Shown: piece after piece, positions 13,892 through 20,582 of the stretch
Layout: the number at the start of each line of letters is the position of its first letter
Numbering within the stretch: position 1 is the stretch's first letter
NCBI GenBank assembly: GCA_003241595.1
Contig: QFOU01000010.1
Span: forward strand, 1 to 27,271
Direction: 5' to 3'
Origin: Pseudomonas fluorescens
Lineage (GTDB): Bacteria > Pseudomonadota > Alphaproteobacteria > UBA2136 > UBA6156
Length of the DNA: 27,271 bases
Notes under the pieces: model-generated
Databases searched by the model: none
What the model was told of the DNA's origin: nothing
The model's input: the letters and a program-made list of their open reading frames with translations, nothing else
Program-made: the position numbers and the translations under genes

Positions 13892-14320
13892 ATGACCGTG
13901 CAACGCACCCTCAGCATTATCAAGCCCGACGCCGTTAAAAAGAACGTGCTTGGCCAGATCGTTAGCCGCTTTGAAGAAGCTGGCCTTAAAGTAGTCGCCC
14001 TGAAAAAGGTTTACCTGAACGAGCAGACTGCTGGTGAGTTCTATGGCGAACACAAAGAGCGTCCGTTCTTTGGTGAGCTGGTTGGTTTCATGACCAGCGG
14101 CCCGTGCTACCCGCTTGTTCTGGAAGGTGAAAACGCCATCCTGAAGAACCGCGAGCTGATGGGCGCTACCAACCCGACCAAGGCTGACGCTGGCACCATC
14201 CGTCACGACTTTGCCCTGCCTTGCACTGATCTTTCTGCTAACGCTGTGCACGGTAGCGACTCTCCGGAATCTGCTGCGCGCGAGATTGGTTTCTTCTTTG
14301 GCAGCGCTGAGCTTCTCTAG
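13892..14320 (+). CDS. ndk: Nucleoside diphosphate kinase
   Basis: Ndk equilibrates nucleoside triphosphates through a phosphohistidine. The 142 residues start MTVQRTLSIIKPDAVKKN, contain GFMTSGPCYPLVLEGENA, and carry the catalytic His120 in NAVHGSDSPESA. AAGGGA lies seven bases before the ATG at 13892; the longer open frame upstream was rejected. The last codon is followed after 28 bases by a terminator that also overlaps the ribosome binding site of the next gene. Confidence 0.97.
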   Translation: MTVQRTLSIIKPDAVKKNVLGQIVSRFEEAGLKVVALKKVYLNEQTAGEFYGEHKERPFFGELVGFMTSGPCYPLVLEGENAILKNRELMGATNPTKADAGTIRHDFALPCTDLSANAVHGSDSPESAAREIGFFFGSAELL

Positions 14321-14348
14321 GCTTGCACCCTGCTGAAAATGAGGCATG

Positions 14349-14374
14349 ATGGGCTCTGTAAGGAGCCCATTTTT
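14349..14374 (+). terminator. ndk terminator that overlaps the next Shine-Dalgarno sequence
   Basis: ATGGGCTC-TGTAAG-GAGCCCAT is an eight-base-pair stem followed by TTTTA. The AAGGAG at 14360-14365 is the ribosome binding site for the ATG at 14375 and sits half in the loop and half in the 3' arm. A read-through transcript would hide the site when the hairpin folds. Confidence 0.8.
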
Positions 14375-15289
14375 ATGCGATTCATTCCTCTGAAATTCAT
14401 TCTCTCTGTCAGCTTGCTGGGAACCATGGGAGTTAGTGTTGCGTCTCATGCCCAGACCTTGCAGTCGGTGGGTGTTGATACGGTTACGAGCGGTATGGGT
14501 GAGGAGAGTCTGGCTCCGATTCCTGCGGCGCCCAAGCCTGTTGTTACTACCCCTGTTGCGCCGGTGGCGGGTGATGCGGCTGTGACGCCGGTGGCGCAGG
14601 ACGGTATTCCGGCTGTGGCTGAAGCGCCTGCCGACCCATTCACTATCAAGGGAGCTGTGATCACGCTTTCCGGTACCACCGGTTTCGATCGGGATGCGGC
14701 GCTTGAGCAGGGTGCGCGGGATAACCTGCCTGGTGTTCTGGTTGCCATGGGAATTCCGGCGGACAAAGCGGCCAAGAATGTGAAGAGTCTGGGCAGTGCC
14801 ATGCGTTTTGTAAAAGGCTACAAGGTTGTAAAAGAGACTTTGATCCCTGTTTACACCCTGACCGCGGATATCAGCTTTAATGGCCCGATGTTGCAGAAGA
14901 ACTTTGGTGGGCAGATCCCTGTTGCCAAGAAAGATGTTGTTGAGAGCAATGTTGCTGTGAGCGCGGGGGCGGCGAGTGAGGATGTTGCGCCGGTTGCGGA
15001 AACTCCGCTTAAGCAATGGGTGGTTAAGATCAATGATCGCGACCCTGCTGTTGTGGATAAAATCCGCGTGAATTTGAATGCCGCTGACCGTACGCGTGCG
15101 ACTTACCGGTTGCTCACCAGTGCAGGCGCCGAGCTGTTGGTGGATACTCCGATGGATGCGGCCAGTGTGCGTAGCACTGCGGGTTATGCGGTAGAAGTGA
15201 CTCCGTTGAATGTTCCGATGCCGACGGCCAGTGTGGATGCCCAAGGGAATTCGGAATGGCAGGGCCATGTGGAAGGGGCTAGCTACTAA
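14375..15289 (+). CDS. Secreted DUF2066-domain protein
   Basis: The 304-residue protein begins with a signal peptide (MRFIPLKFILSVSLLG, cleavage likely after ASHA near residue 26). It continues with an Ala/Pro/Val-rich linker (about 45-85), and then the DUF2066-like domain with ALEQGARDNLPGVLVAMG and KGYKVVKETLIPVYTLTADI. The function of DUF2066 is not known; in alphaproteobacteria the gene commonly precedes hdaA, as here. Its stop overlaps the hdaA start in TAATG. Its own AAGGAG lies inside the ndk terminator hairpin. A perfect DnaA-box 9-mer lies in its last third. Confidence 0.82.
   Translation: MRFIPLKFILSVSLLGTMGVSVASHAQTLQSVGVDTVTSGMGEESLAPIPAAPKPVVTTPVAPVAGDAAVTPVAQDGIPAVAEAPADPFTIKGAVITLSGTTGFDRDAALEQGARDNLPGVLVAMGIPADKAAKNVKSLGSAMRFVKGYKVVKETLIPVYTLTADISFNGPMLQKNFGGQIPVAKKDVVESNVAVSAGAASEDVAPVAETPLKQWVVKINDRDPAVVDKIRVNLNAADRTRATYRLLTSAGAELLVDTPMDAASVRSTAGYAVEVTPLNVPMPTASVDAQGNSEWQGHVEGASY
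15052..15060 (-). promoter_or_regulatory. Perfect DnaA-box 9-mer upstream of hdaA
   Basis: Reads TTATCCACA on the minus strand, inside the DUF2066 gene and 229 bases before the hdaA start. It may only reflect the codons for Val-Val-Asp-Lys, so a regulatory role is speculative. Confidence 0.3.
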
Positions 15290-15864
15290 TGCGCCAGCTG
15301 TTGCTGGATATCACTGCGTTACCTCGGTTCCATGCGAGCCGGTGGTTGACCACGGAGGGGACGCGCGCGGCTGAAGCCGCGCTTGAACGTGGTGAGTTAT
15401 GTGTATGTTTGTATGGCCCTGCCGGCGGTGGAAAGAGCCATATGCTGGCGCTTGCGGCCAGCAAGGGAGCCGTGGTGGGAGATAAGTTGGAATCGTTGGA
15501 AGAGGAGGGGCAGGAGCGTCTGTTTCATGCCTTGAATGCCAAATCACAGGTTGTTGTAGCGAGCAGTATGCCCGTAGCGCAGTTGGACAATTTGTTGCCG
15601 GATCTGAAGAGTCGGTTGCTGACGGGTATCCAGATCGAAGTGCTTCCGCCGAGTGATGATGATCTTAGGAATTTATTGCGTCATTGGGCAGTGGTGATGC
15701 AGTTGAGTTTGCCGGATGCGGTGGTGGATTACATTTTGATGCGGGCTGACCGGAGTACCCATGGTTTAGCCGCCATTATGGCGCGGTTGGATGCTTTGAG
15801 TCTGGAGCAGAAGCGAGCGGTGACGGTGCCGTTGGCGCGGGCGGTTTTAGAAGGCGACGATTAG
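15289..15864 (+). CDS. hdaA: HdaA, DnaA-homologous regulator of replication initiation
   Basis: HdaA stimulates ATP hydrolysis by DnaA when bound to the DNA-loaded sliding clamp and so prevents over-initiation. The N-terminus has a clamp-binding-like QLLLDI motif (3-8). Walker A is GPAGGGKS (43-50). The C-terminal part is the Hda-like lid with LMRADRSTHGLAAIMARLD and VTVPLARAVLEG. At 191 residues it is shorter than typical HdaA (about 220-240). The stretch between Walker A and the conserved LFHALNA is shortened and no clear Walker B Asp pair is seen. The start overlaps the DUF2066 stop (TAATG). Confidence 0.85.
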   Translation: MRQLLLDITALPRFHASRWLTTEGTRAAEAALERGELCVCLYGPAGGGKSHMLALAASKGAVVGDKLESLEEEGQERLFHALNAKSQVVVASSMPVAQLDNLLPDLKSRLLTGIQIEVLPPSDDDLRNLLRHWAVVMQLSLPDAVVDYILMRADRSTHGLAAIMARLDALSLEQKRAVTVPLARAVLEGDD

Positions 15865-15910
15865 CTTTTTTGAGATTTAATTTTAATGGTTTAACGGGGG
15901 AATAATAACA

Positions 15911-17302
15911 ATGAACCGCAAGCTTTTATTGGGTTTACTGGCAACGACCGCATTGATGCTGCCGCTGTATGATGTGATGGCGCAGGCAAAAACCGCAGCC
16001 ACTACCCGCGTGACATTCTCTCATGCCGTAAAACAAGCTGAGCCGAGTGTTGTGAATATTTATGCGGCGCGGGTGGATCGGGCAAACCCCCCGCAAAGTG
16101 GATTGAAGCCATTGCAGCCGGTGGATAACAAGATGCAGGAGCGTGTGGCCCGTAGTCTTGGGAGTGGTGTGATCGTTAAAAACACCGGTGTGGTGGTGAC
16201 CAACCTGCATGTGATCGAAGGGGCGCAGGCCATCAAGGTGGTGTTGAGCGATGGGCGGGAATTTCCGGCAAAAAAAGTAGGGCAGGACGAGAAGCTTGAC
16301 CTTGCTGTTTTGCAGATGGAGCGCAAGAGCAATGAGAACCTGCCTTCGGCTAAATTCGGTAACAGTGATACTCTTGAGGTTGGTGATGTGGTGCTGGCTT
16401 TGGGTAACCCGTACGGGATCGGTCAGAGTGTGAGTTTTGGGATTGTGAGCGCGGTGGAGCGCAGTGCGTTGCCGCTGAGCCCGTATGCACGGTTTATTCA
16501 GACCGATGCTTCCATCAACCCCGGGAATAGTGGCGGAGCGCTGGTGGACAGTACAGGGGCTTTGGTTGGTATCAATGCCGGTATCTTCAGCAAGAGTGGT
16601 GCGAGCAACGGAATCGGCTTTGCCATCCCGGTGACATTGGTGAAGCGTGTGGTGGAGGATATTGTGACAACGGGCCGCGTGGTGCGTCCGTGGTTTGGGG
16701 CAGAAGGACAGGCCGTGACGCCCGAGGTGGCGAAAGAGCTGGGTATGCCTAAAGCTGTCGGTGTTCAGTTGACCGGTGTTTTGCCGGGAAGCCCTGCGGC
16801 CAGTGCGGGCCTGAAGCGTGGGGATGTGATCTTGAGTTTGGCTGGTGGGGCGGTGGAAAATCCGGCGGACCTGAACGAGCAGATTCTGGCCATGCCGAAC
16901 CTGTTGGATAAGCCGAGTGACCTCATTGTCTGGCGTAATGGTAAGCGTGAAAACCTGAGCGTGACATTGACGGCATTGCCCGCACGCAGCAAGGGTGCGC
17001 AGACGTTGGTGAAGGGGTATAACCCGTTGACGGGTACTACCGTTGAAGAATTGGGGCCTGCGTTAAATAGTGATTTGAAGCTGCCGATTGGTACCAAGGG
17101 TGTGGTGGTGATGGATGTGCCGGCGGTTCCGCCGTTGGCGGCGTTTACCACGCCGGTGCGTCAGGGGGACTTGTTGATGGCGATCAATGGCAGCACCATT
17201 CGGGAAGTGGCGGATGTGCAAAAAGCTTTGGATAGCAGCCGGAGCAATTGGAGTTTGCGGTTGATGCGGGATGGGCGGGTTATGAATCTGCAAGCCCGAT
17301 AA
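15911..17302 (+). CDS. Periplasmic DegP/DegQ-like serine protease with two PDZ domains
   Basis: These HtrA-family proteases degrade or refold damaged envelope proteins. The 463-residue protein has a signal peptide (cleavage likely after VMAQA). The trypsin-like domain has the triad His100 (VTNLHVIEG), Asp130 (EKLDLAVLQ) and Ser207 (NPGNSGGAL). Two PDZ domains follow (about 265-350 and 370-460). The first contains GVLPGSPAASAGLKRGDVI; the second has VRQGDLLMAINGSTI. GGGGGA lies nine bases before the ATG. It stands alone between hdaA and rarA. I cannot tell DegP, DegQ and DO-like subtypes apart from sequence alone. Confidence 0.93.
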   Translation: MNRKLLLGLLATTALMLPLYDVMAQAKTAATTRVTFSHAVKQAEPSVVNIYAARVDRANPPQSGLKPLQPVDNKMQERVARSLGSGVIVKNTGVVVTNLHVIEGAQAIKVVLSDGREFPAKKVGQDEKLDLAVLQMERKSNENLPSAKFGNSDTLEVGDVVLALGNPYGIGQSVSFGIVSAVERSALPLSPYARFIQTDASINPGNSGGALVDSTGALVGINAGIFSKSGASNGIGFAIPVTLVKRVVEDIVTTGRVVRPWFGAEGQAVTPEVAKELGMPKAVGVQLTGVLPGSPAASAGLKRGDVILSLAGGAVENPADLNEQILAMPNLLDKPSDLIVWRNGKRENLSVTLTALPARSKGAQTLVKGYNPLTGTTVEELGPALNSDLKLPIGTKGVVVMDVPAVPPLAAFTTPVRQGDLLMAINGSTIREVADVQKALDSSRSNWSLRLMRDGRVMNLQAR

Positions 17303-17339
17303 CCGGTTTGCCGAAGGCTTGATTTTCGTACGTTTGCAG

Positions 17340-17368
17340 TTGCGGTGTAAGCCGCCCGCGCGTATTGA
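17340..17368 (+). promoter_or_regulatory. Candidate leaderless promoter of rarA
   Basis: TTGCGG, exactly 17 bases, TATTGA, then seven bases to the ATG at 17376. There is no Shine-Dalgarno sequence in the short gap, so the transcript would start at or beside the ATG. Confidence 0.5.
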
Positions 17369-17375
17369 TTAAGCC

Positions 17376-18674
17376 ATGGGATTATTTGACGCTGTGGGAA
17401 TGGGCAACGAGCCGCTGGCGGCGCGTTTGCGTCCGCGCACGTTGGAAGAGGTTGTGGGGCAGGAGCATCTGGTCGGTGAGACCGGCATTCTGACCCGCTT
17501 GATGCAGGCCGGTGTGCCGCAAAGCGTGATCTTCTGGGGGCCGCCGGGTTGCGGTAAGACCACGTTAGCGCGGTTGTATGCGCAGGCGTTTGGGGCGGAA
17601 TTCGTGCAGATCTCTGCCGTACTGGCCGGAGTAGCTGATGTGCGGAAAGTGGTGGAAGAAGCCAAAGCCGACCAGAGTGTGGGCAAGCGTACGGTGTTGT
17701 TTGTGGATGAGATCCACCGCTTTACCAAGTCTCAGCAGGATGCGTTTTTACCGCATGTGGAGAGCGGTTTGTTGGTGTTGGTGGGAGCGACCACCGAGAA
17801 CCCAAGTTTTGCGTTGAATAATGCGTTGATCAGCCGGTGTACGGTATTGCCGGTGCATAGTTTGGAAAAAGCGGATCTGGAAGCGATTCTGGTTTCGGCA
17901 GAAGCGGAAGTGGGTGCGTTGCCGTTGACCCCCGAGGCGCGGACTGCGTTGCTGGACTTGGCGCATGGCGATGCGCGGTATTTTTTGAATCTGGTGGAAT
18001 TGGTCTCTGCATTACGTGTGAAAACACCGCTGGATGTGGCGGGGCTGAAGGCGGCGATTCCGGCACGGTTGGCCTTGTATGACAAGGGTGGGGATTGGCA
18101 TTACGATTTGATCTCGGCCTTGCACAAGAGTGTGCGGGGAAGCGACCCCGATGCAGCGATGTATTACGTGGCGCGGATGCTGGCGGGTGGCGAAGATGGG
18201 ATGTATCTGGCGCGGCGGTTGATCCGCATGGCTGTTGAGGACATCGGTTTGGCGGATCCGCAGGCGTTACCGCTCGCCATGGCGGCGCAGGAAAGTTACC
18301 GCACCATGGGTAGCCCCGAGGGGGATCTGAGTTTGGCGGAGATTGCGGTTTATCTGGCGTTGGCACCGAAGAGCAATGCCCTCTACATGGCCTTCAAGCA
18401 GGCCAAGATGTTGGCGGCGGAGACCGCGCATATTGCCCCGCCCAAGCATATTGTGAATGCACCGACCAAGATGATGCGTGAGCTGGGACATGGTGCCGGA
18501 TATAATTACGACCACGATACTGAACATGCGTTTTCTGGCCAAGACTATTGGCCGCAAGGTGTGGGACGGCATGAGTTTTATCAGCCTGTAGCGCGTGGCT
18601 TTGAACGCGACATGCAGAAGCGTATGGCCTACTTTGCGAAGTTGCGTTCGGAAATCAATGGTGAGGATGAATAA
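17376..18674 (+). CDS. rarA: Replication-associated recombination protein RarA (MgsA)
   Basis: RarA is a clamp-loader-like AAA+ ATPase that acts at stalled or broken replication forks. The 432 residues begin MGLFDAVGMGNEPLAARLRP. They contain Walker A GPPGCGKT (55-62), Walker B VLFVDEIHRF with Asp111 and Glu112, and sensor 1 GATTENPSFALNNALISR. The C-terminal MgsA tetramerisation domain carries MYLARRLIRMAVEDIGLADP and the APPKHIVNAPTKMM segment. The stop overlaps the start of the next gene in TAATG, so it leads a three-gene operon. Confidence 0.95.
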   Translation: MGLFDAVGMGNEPLAARLRPRTLEEVVGQEHLVGETGILTRLMQAGVPQSVIFWGPPGCGKTTLARLYAQAFGAEFVQISAVLAGVADVRKVVEEAKADQSVGKRTVLFVDEIHRFTKSQQDAFLPHVESGLLVLVGATTENPSFALNNALISRCTVLPVHSLEKADLEAILVSAEAEVGALPLTPEARTALLDLAHGDARYFLNLVELVSALRVKTPLDVAGLKAAIPARLALYDKGGDWHYDLISALHKSVRGSDPDAAMYYVARMLAGGEDGMYLARRLIRMAVEDIGLADPQALPLAMAAQESYRTMGSPEGDLSLAEIAVYLALAPKSNALYMAFKQAKMLAAETAHIAPPKHIVNAPTKMMRELGHGAGYNYDHDTEHAFSGQDYWPQGVGRHEFYQPVARGFERDMQKRMAYFAKLRSEINGEDE

Positions 18675-19531
18675 TGGCGCTGTATGAGGATCATATACCG
18701 GAGGGTGGCGCGGGACGCACGTTGGTGTGTTTGACCGGTGTGAACAGCGGCGCCTACCTGATGCAAGGTGTTATACCGGTAATGGGTGGTGACTGGCAGA
18801 TCCTGCGGTTGAATACGTCTGGCGTGAATGGCGTGCCGTTGCCGCTGCCGTTTTCGGTCAAGGCTTACGCGCGTCAGGCGCTGGAAACCATCGACCGCGC
18901 CGGTGTGAAGGACTTTGTTTTGTTAGGACATAGTTTGGGCGGGTATGCGGCGCAGGAGATCGCGCGGATGGTGCCAGGGCGCGTGCAGAAGTTGATCCTG
19001 GTCAGTACCAGCCGCGGGCAGCCGGATACGGCCATTGATATTGCCATGATGCAGAAGAATATCGGTATGAATTTCTGGGAATTCCAGAAATTGATCGGTT
19101 CTAATATGGCCAAGGGATATGAGGTGTTGTTCGGGCCTGGTTTTGCCCAACAGGAGCCTGAGATCTTCCAGGCATTTTTGGAGTTGCGGCGTGCACATAG
19201 TGTAGTGCAGTCGGTATCGTTGGCGCAGCTTTCGGCAGGTGGACTATTCTCGAGCATGGGCTGGGCGAAGAAGCTCACGGTGCCGACATTGGTGATCCAT
19301 GGCAATGCGGATAATCTGGTGAGTTGCGCCAGTGGCAAGAAGCTTGCGCAGACATTGCCGCATGCCCAATGGTTAGAGCTGTATAACGTAGGGCACTTCC
19401 CTATGCTGGAGTATGCGCCGTTCTGGGATAAAGTGCGCCAGTTTGCCGAAGGCGATGGCATGGGTGAAGCCGTGAAATCGAAAGAAAGTTTTTGGACCAA
19501 AATGATGCGCGGATGGACGATGCATGGCTAA
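18674..19531 (+). CDS. Alpha/beta hydrolase
   Basis: The 285-residue protein has the alpha/beta-hydrolase nucleophile elbow GHSLGGY (Ser87), an acid residue in IHGNADNLV (Asp213) and the base in NVGHFPML (His241), so the triad is complete. There is no signal peptide. The substrate cannot be told; esterase, lipase and haloperoxidase-like enzymes share this pattern. It is translationally coupled to rarA (TAATG) and overlaps rluC by eight bases, but this operon membership does not point to a role in DNA repair. Confidence 0.88.
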   Translation: MALYEDHIPEGGAGRTLVCLTGVNSGAYLMQGVIPVMGGDWQILRLNTSGVNGVPLPLPFSVKAYARQALETIDRAGVKDFVLLGHSLGGYAAQEIARMVPGRVQKLILVSTSRGQPDTAIDIAMMQKNIGMNFWEFQKLIGSNMAKGYEVLFGPGFAQQEPEIFQAFLELRRAHSVVQSVSLAQLSAGGLFSSMGWAKKLTVPTLVIHGNADNLVSCASGKKLAQTLPHAQWLELYNVGHFPMLEYAPFWDKVRQFAEGDGMGEAVKSKESFWTKMMRGWTMHG

Positions 19532-20486
19532 TTTCAAGGCGCAACCGGCCGCACGCAAGGTTTCGGAAACTGATGGTGGGCAGCGCTTAGACCGGTGGTT
19601 GAAGGCTCAGTTTGCGGATGTTCCTTACATTGCGATGCAGAAGCTTATTCGTCAGGGCAAGGTGCGCGTGAATGGTGTAAAGGCCCAAGCTGCGGCGCGT
19701 TTGGAGGCGGGAGATACGGTAACGTATCCGGCGGATTTTGGAAGTCGTGGGCCGGTGGAGAAAGGTAGCGGTAATTTGGTTTATCAGGCCAGTAGTTCTG
19801 ATATGGCGATGTTGGAACAGGCTACGGTGTTTGAAGACGCGGCCATGCTGGTATTGAATAAACCTGCGGGGCTTCCGGCACAGGCCGGTGGCGGGCAGGT
19901 GCGCAGTCTCGACCGTATTTTTGAGAGTGTGTACGGGGAAAAGGCTCCGAAGCTTGTGCACCGGTTAGACCGTGAGACCACGGGGTTATTGGTCTGTGCC
20001 AAGAATCGCACCATGGCGGCGGCGTTGACGGCGCAATTTGCAGGGCGGGGTGTGAAGAAAGAATATCTCGCTGTTGTGGTTGGCAAACTCTCGACTAAAA
20101 AGGGTGAAATGCGGGATCCGATTGCGAAAGTAGGGCCGTTTGCGCGTGTTGATGCGAAGGGGGATGCGGCCCACACGACGTGGCGCTGGTTAGCTTCGGA
20201 CGGGGAACTTCATTTGGTTGCGTGTAGTCCGCATACGGGGCGGATGAATCAGCTGCGTGTGCATTTCGAGCATATTGGCCTGCCGATGCTGGGCGATGAC
20301 AAGTATGGGAATGATGAGATCAAGGCTGTTGGGAAGCGTGTGCATCCGCAGGGGAAGATACCGTTGTATTTGCATGCGTGGACGTTGGACATTGAACATC
20401 CGCAGACCCATGAACGCATAAAATTTGAAGCACCGCTGCCTGCGCATATGGCAAGCATGGCGGCCAAAATGGGCTGGCAAGGTTGA
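19524..20486 (+). CDS. RluC/RluD-type pseudouridine synthase
   Basis: These enzymes convert uridine to pseudouridine in 23S rRNA. The 320 residues have an N-terminal S4 RNA-binding domain (about 18-72, RLDRWLKAQF and IRQGKVRVNG). The catalytic domain carries HRLDRETTG (146-154), in which Asp149 is the nucleophile. NKPAGLPAQAGG and the C-terminal PHTGRMNQLRVH motif fit the RluA family. RluC is the closest guess for an S4-containing member, but RluD has the same layout. The start overlaps the hydrolase end by eight bases. Confidence 0.9.
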   Translation: MANFKAQPAARKVSETDGGQRLDRWLKAQFADVPYIAMQKLIRQGKVRVNGVKAQAAARLEAGDTVTYPADFGSRGPVEKGSGNLVYQASSSDMAMLEQATVFEDAAMLVLNKPAGLPAQAGGGQVRSLDRIFESVYGEKAPKLVHRLDRETTGLLVCAKNRTMAAALTAQFAGRGVKKEYLAVVVGKLSTKKGEMRDPIAKVGPFARVDAKGDAAHTTWRWLASDGELHLVACSPHTGRMNQLRVHFEHIGLPMLGDDKYGNDEIKAVGKRVHPQGKIPLYLHAWTLDIEHPQTHERIKFEAPLPAHMASMAAKMGWQG

Positions 20487-20582
20487 CCCTGCGGAAGGCT
20501 TTCCGTACCATTCTTCCATATTTAAAACGGCGCGAAGAAGAACAATATTCGTGCAGGATGATTGAGAGTGAGAGGAGTTGCC

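Noticed and set aside
13640..15268. A 542-codon minus-strand open frame
   Set aside because: It is antisense to ndk and the DUF2066 gene and has no recognisable protein features.
15877..15894. Repeated TTAA motifs resembling a CtrA box
   Set aside because: The spacings between TTAA halves are four and ten bases, not the seven required.
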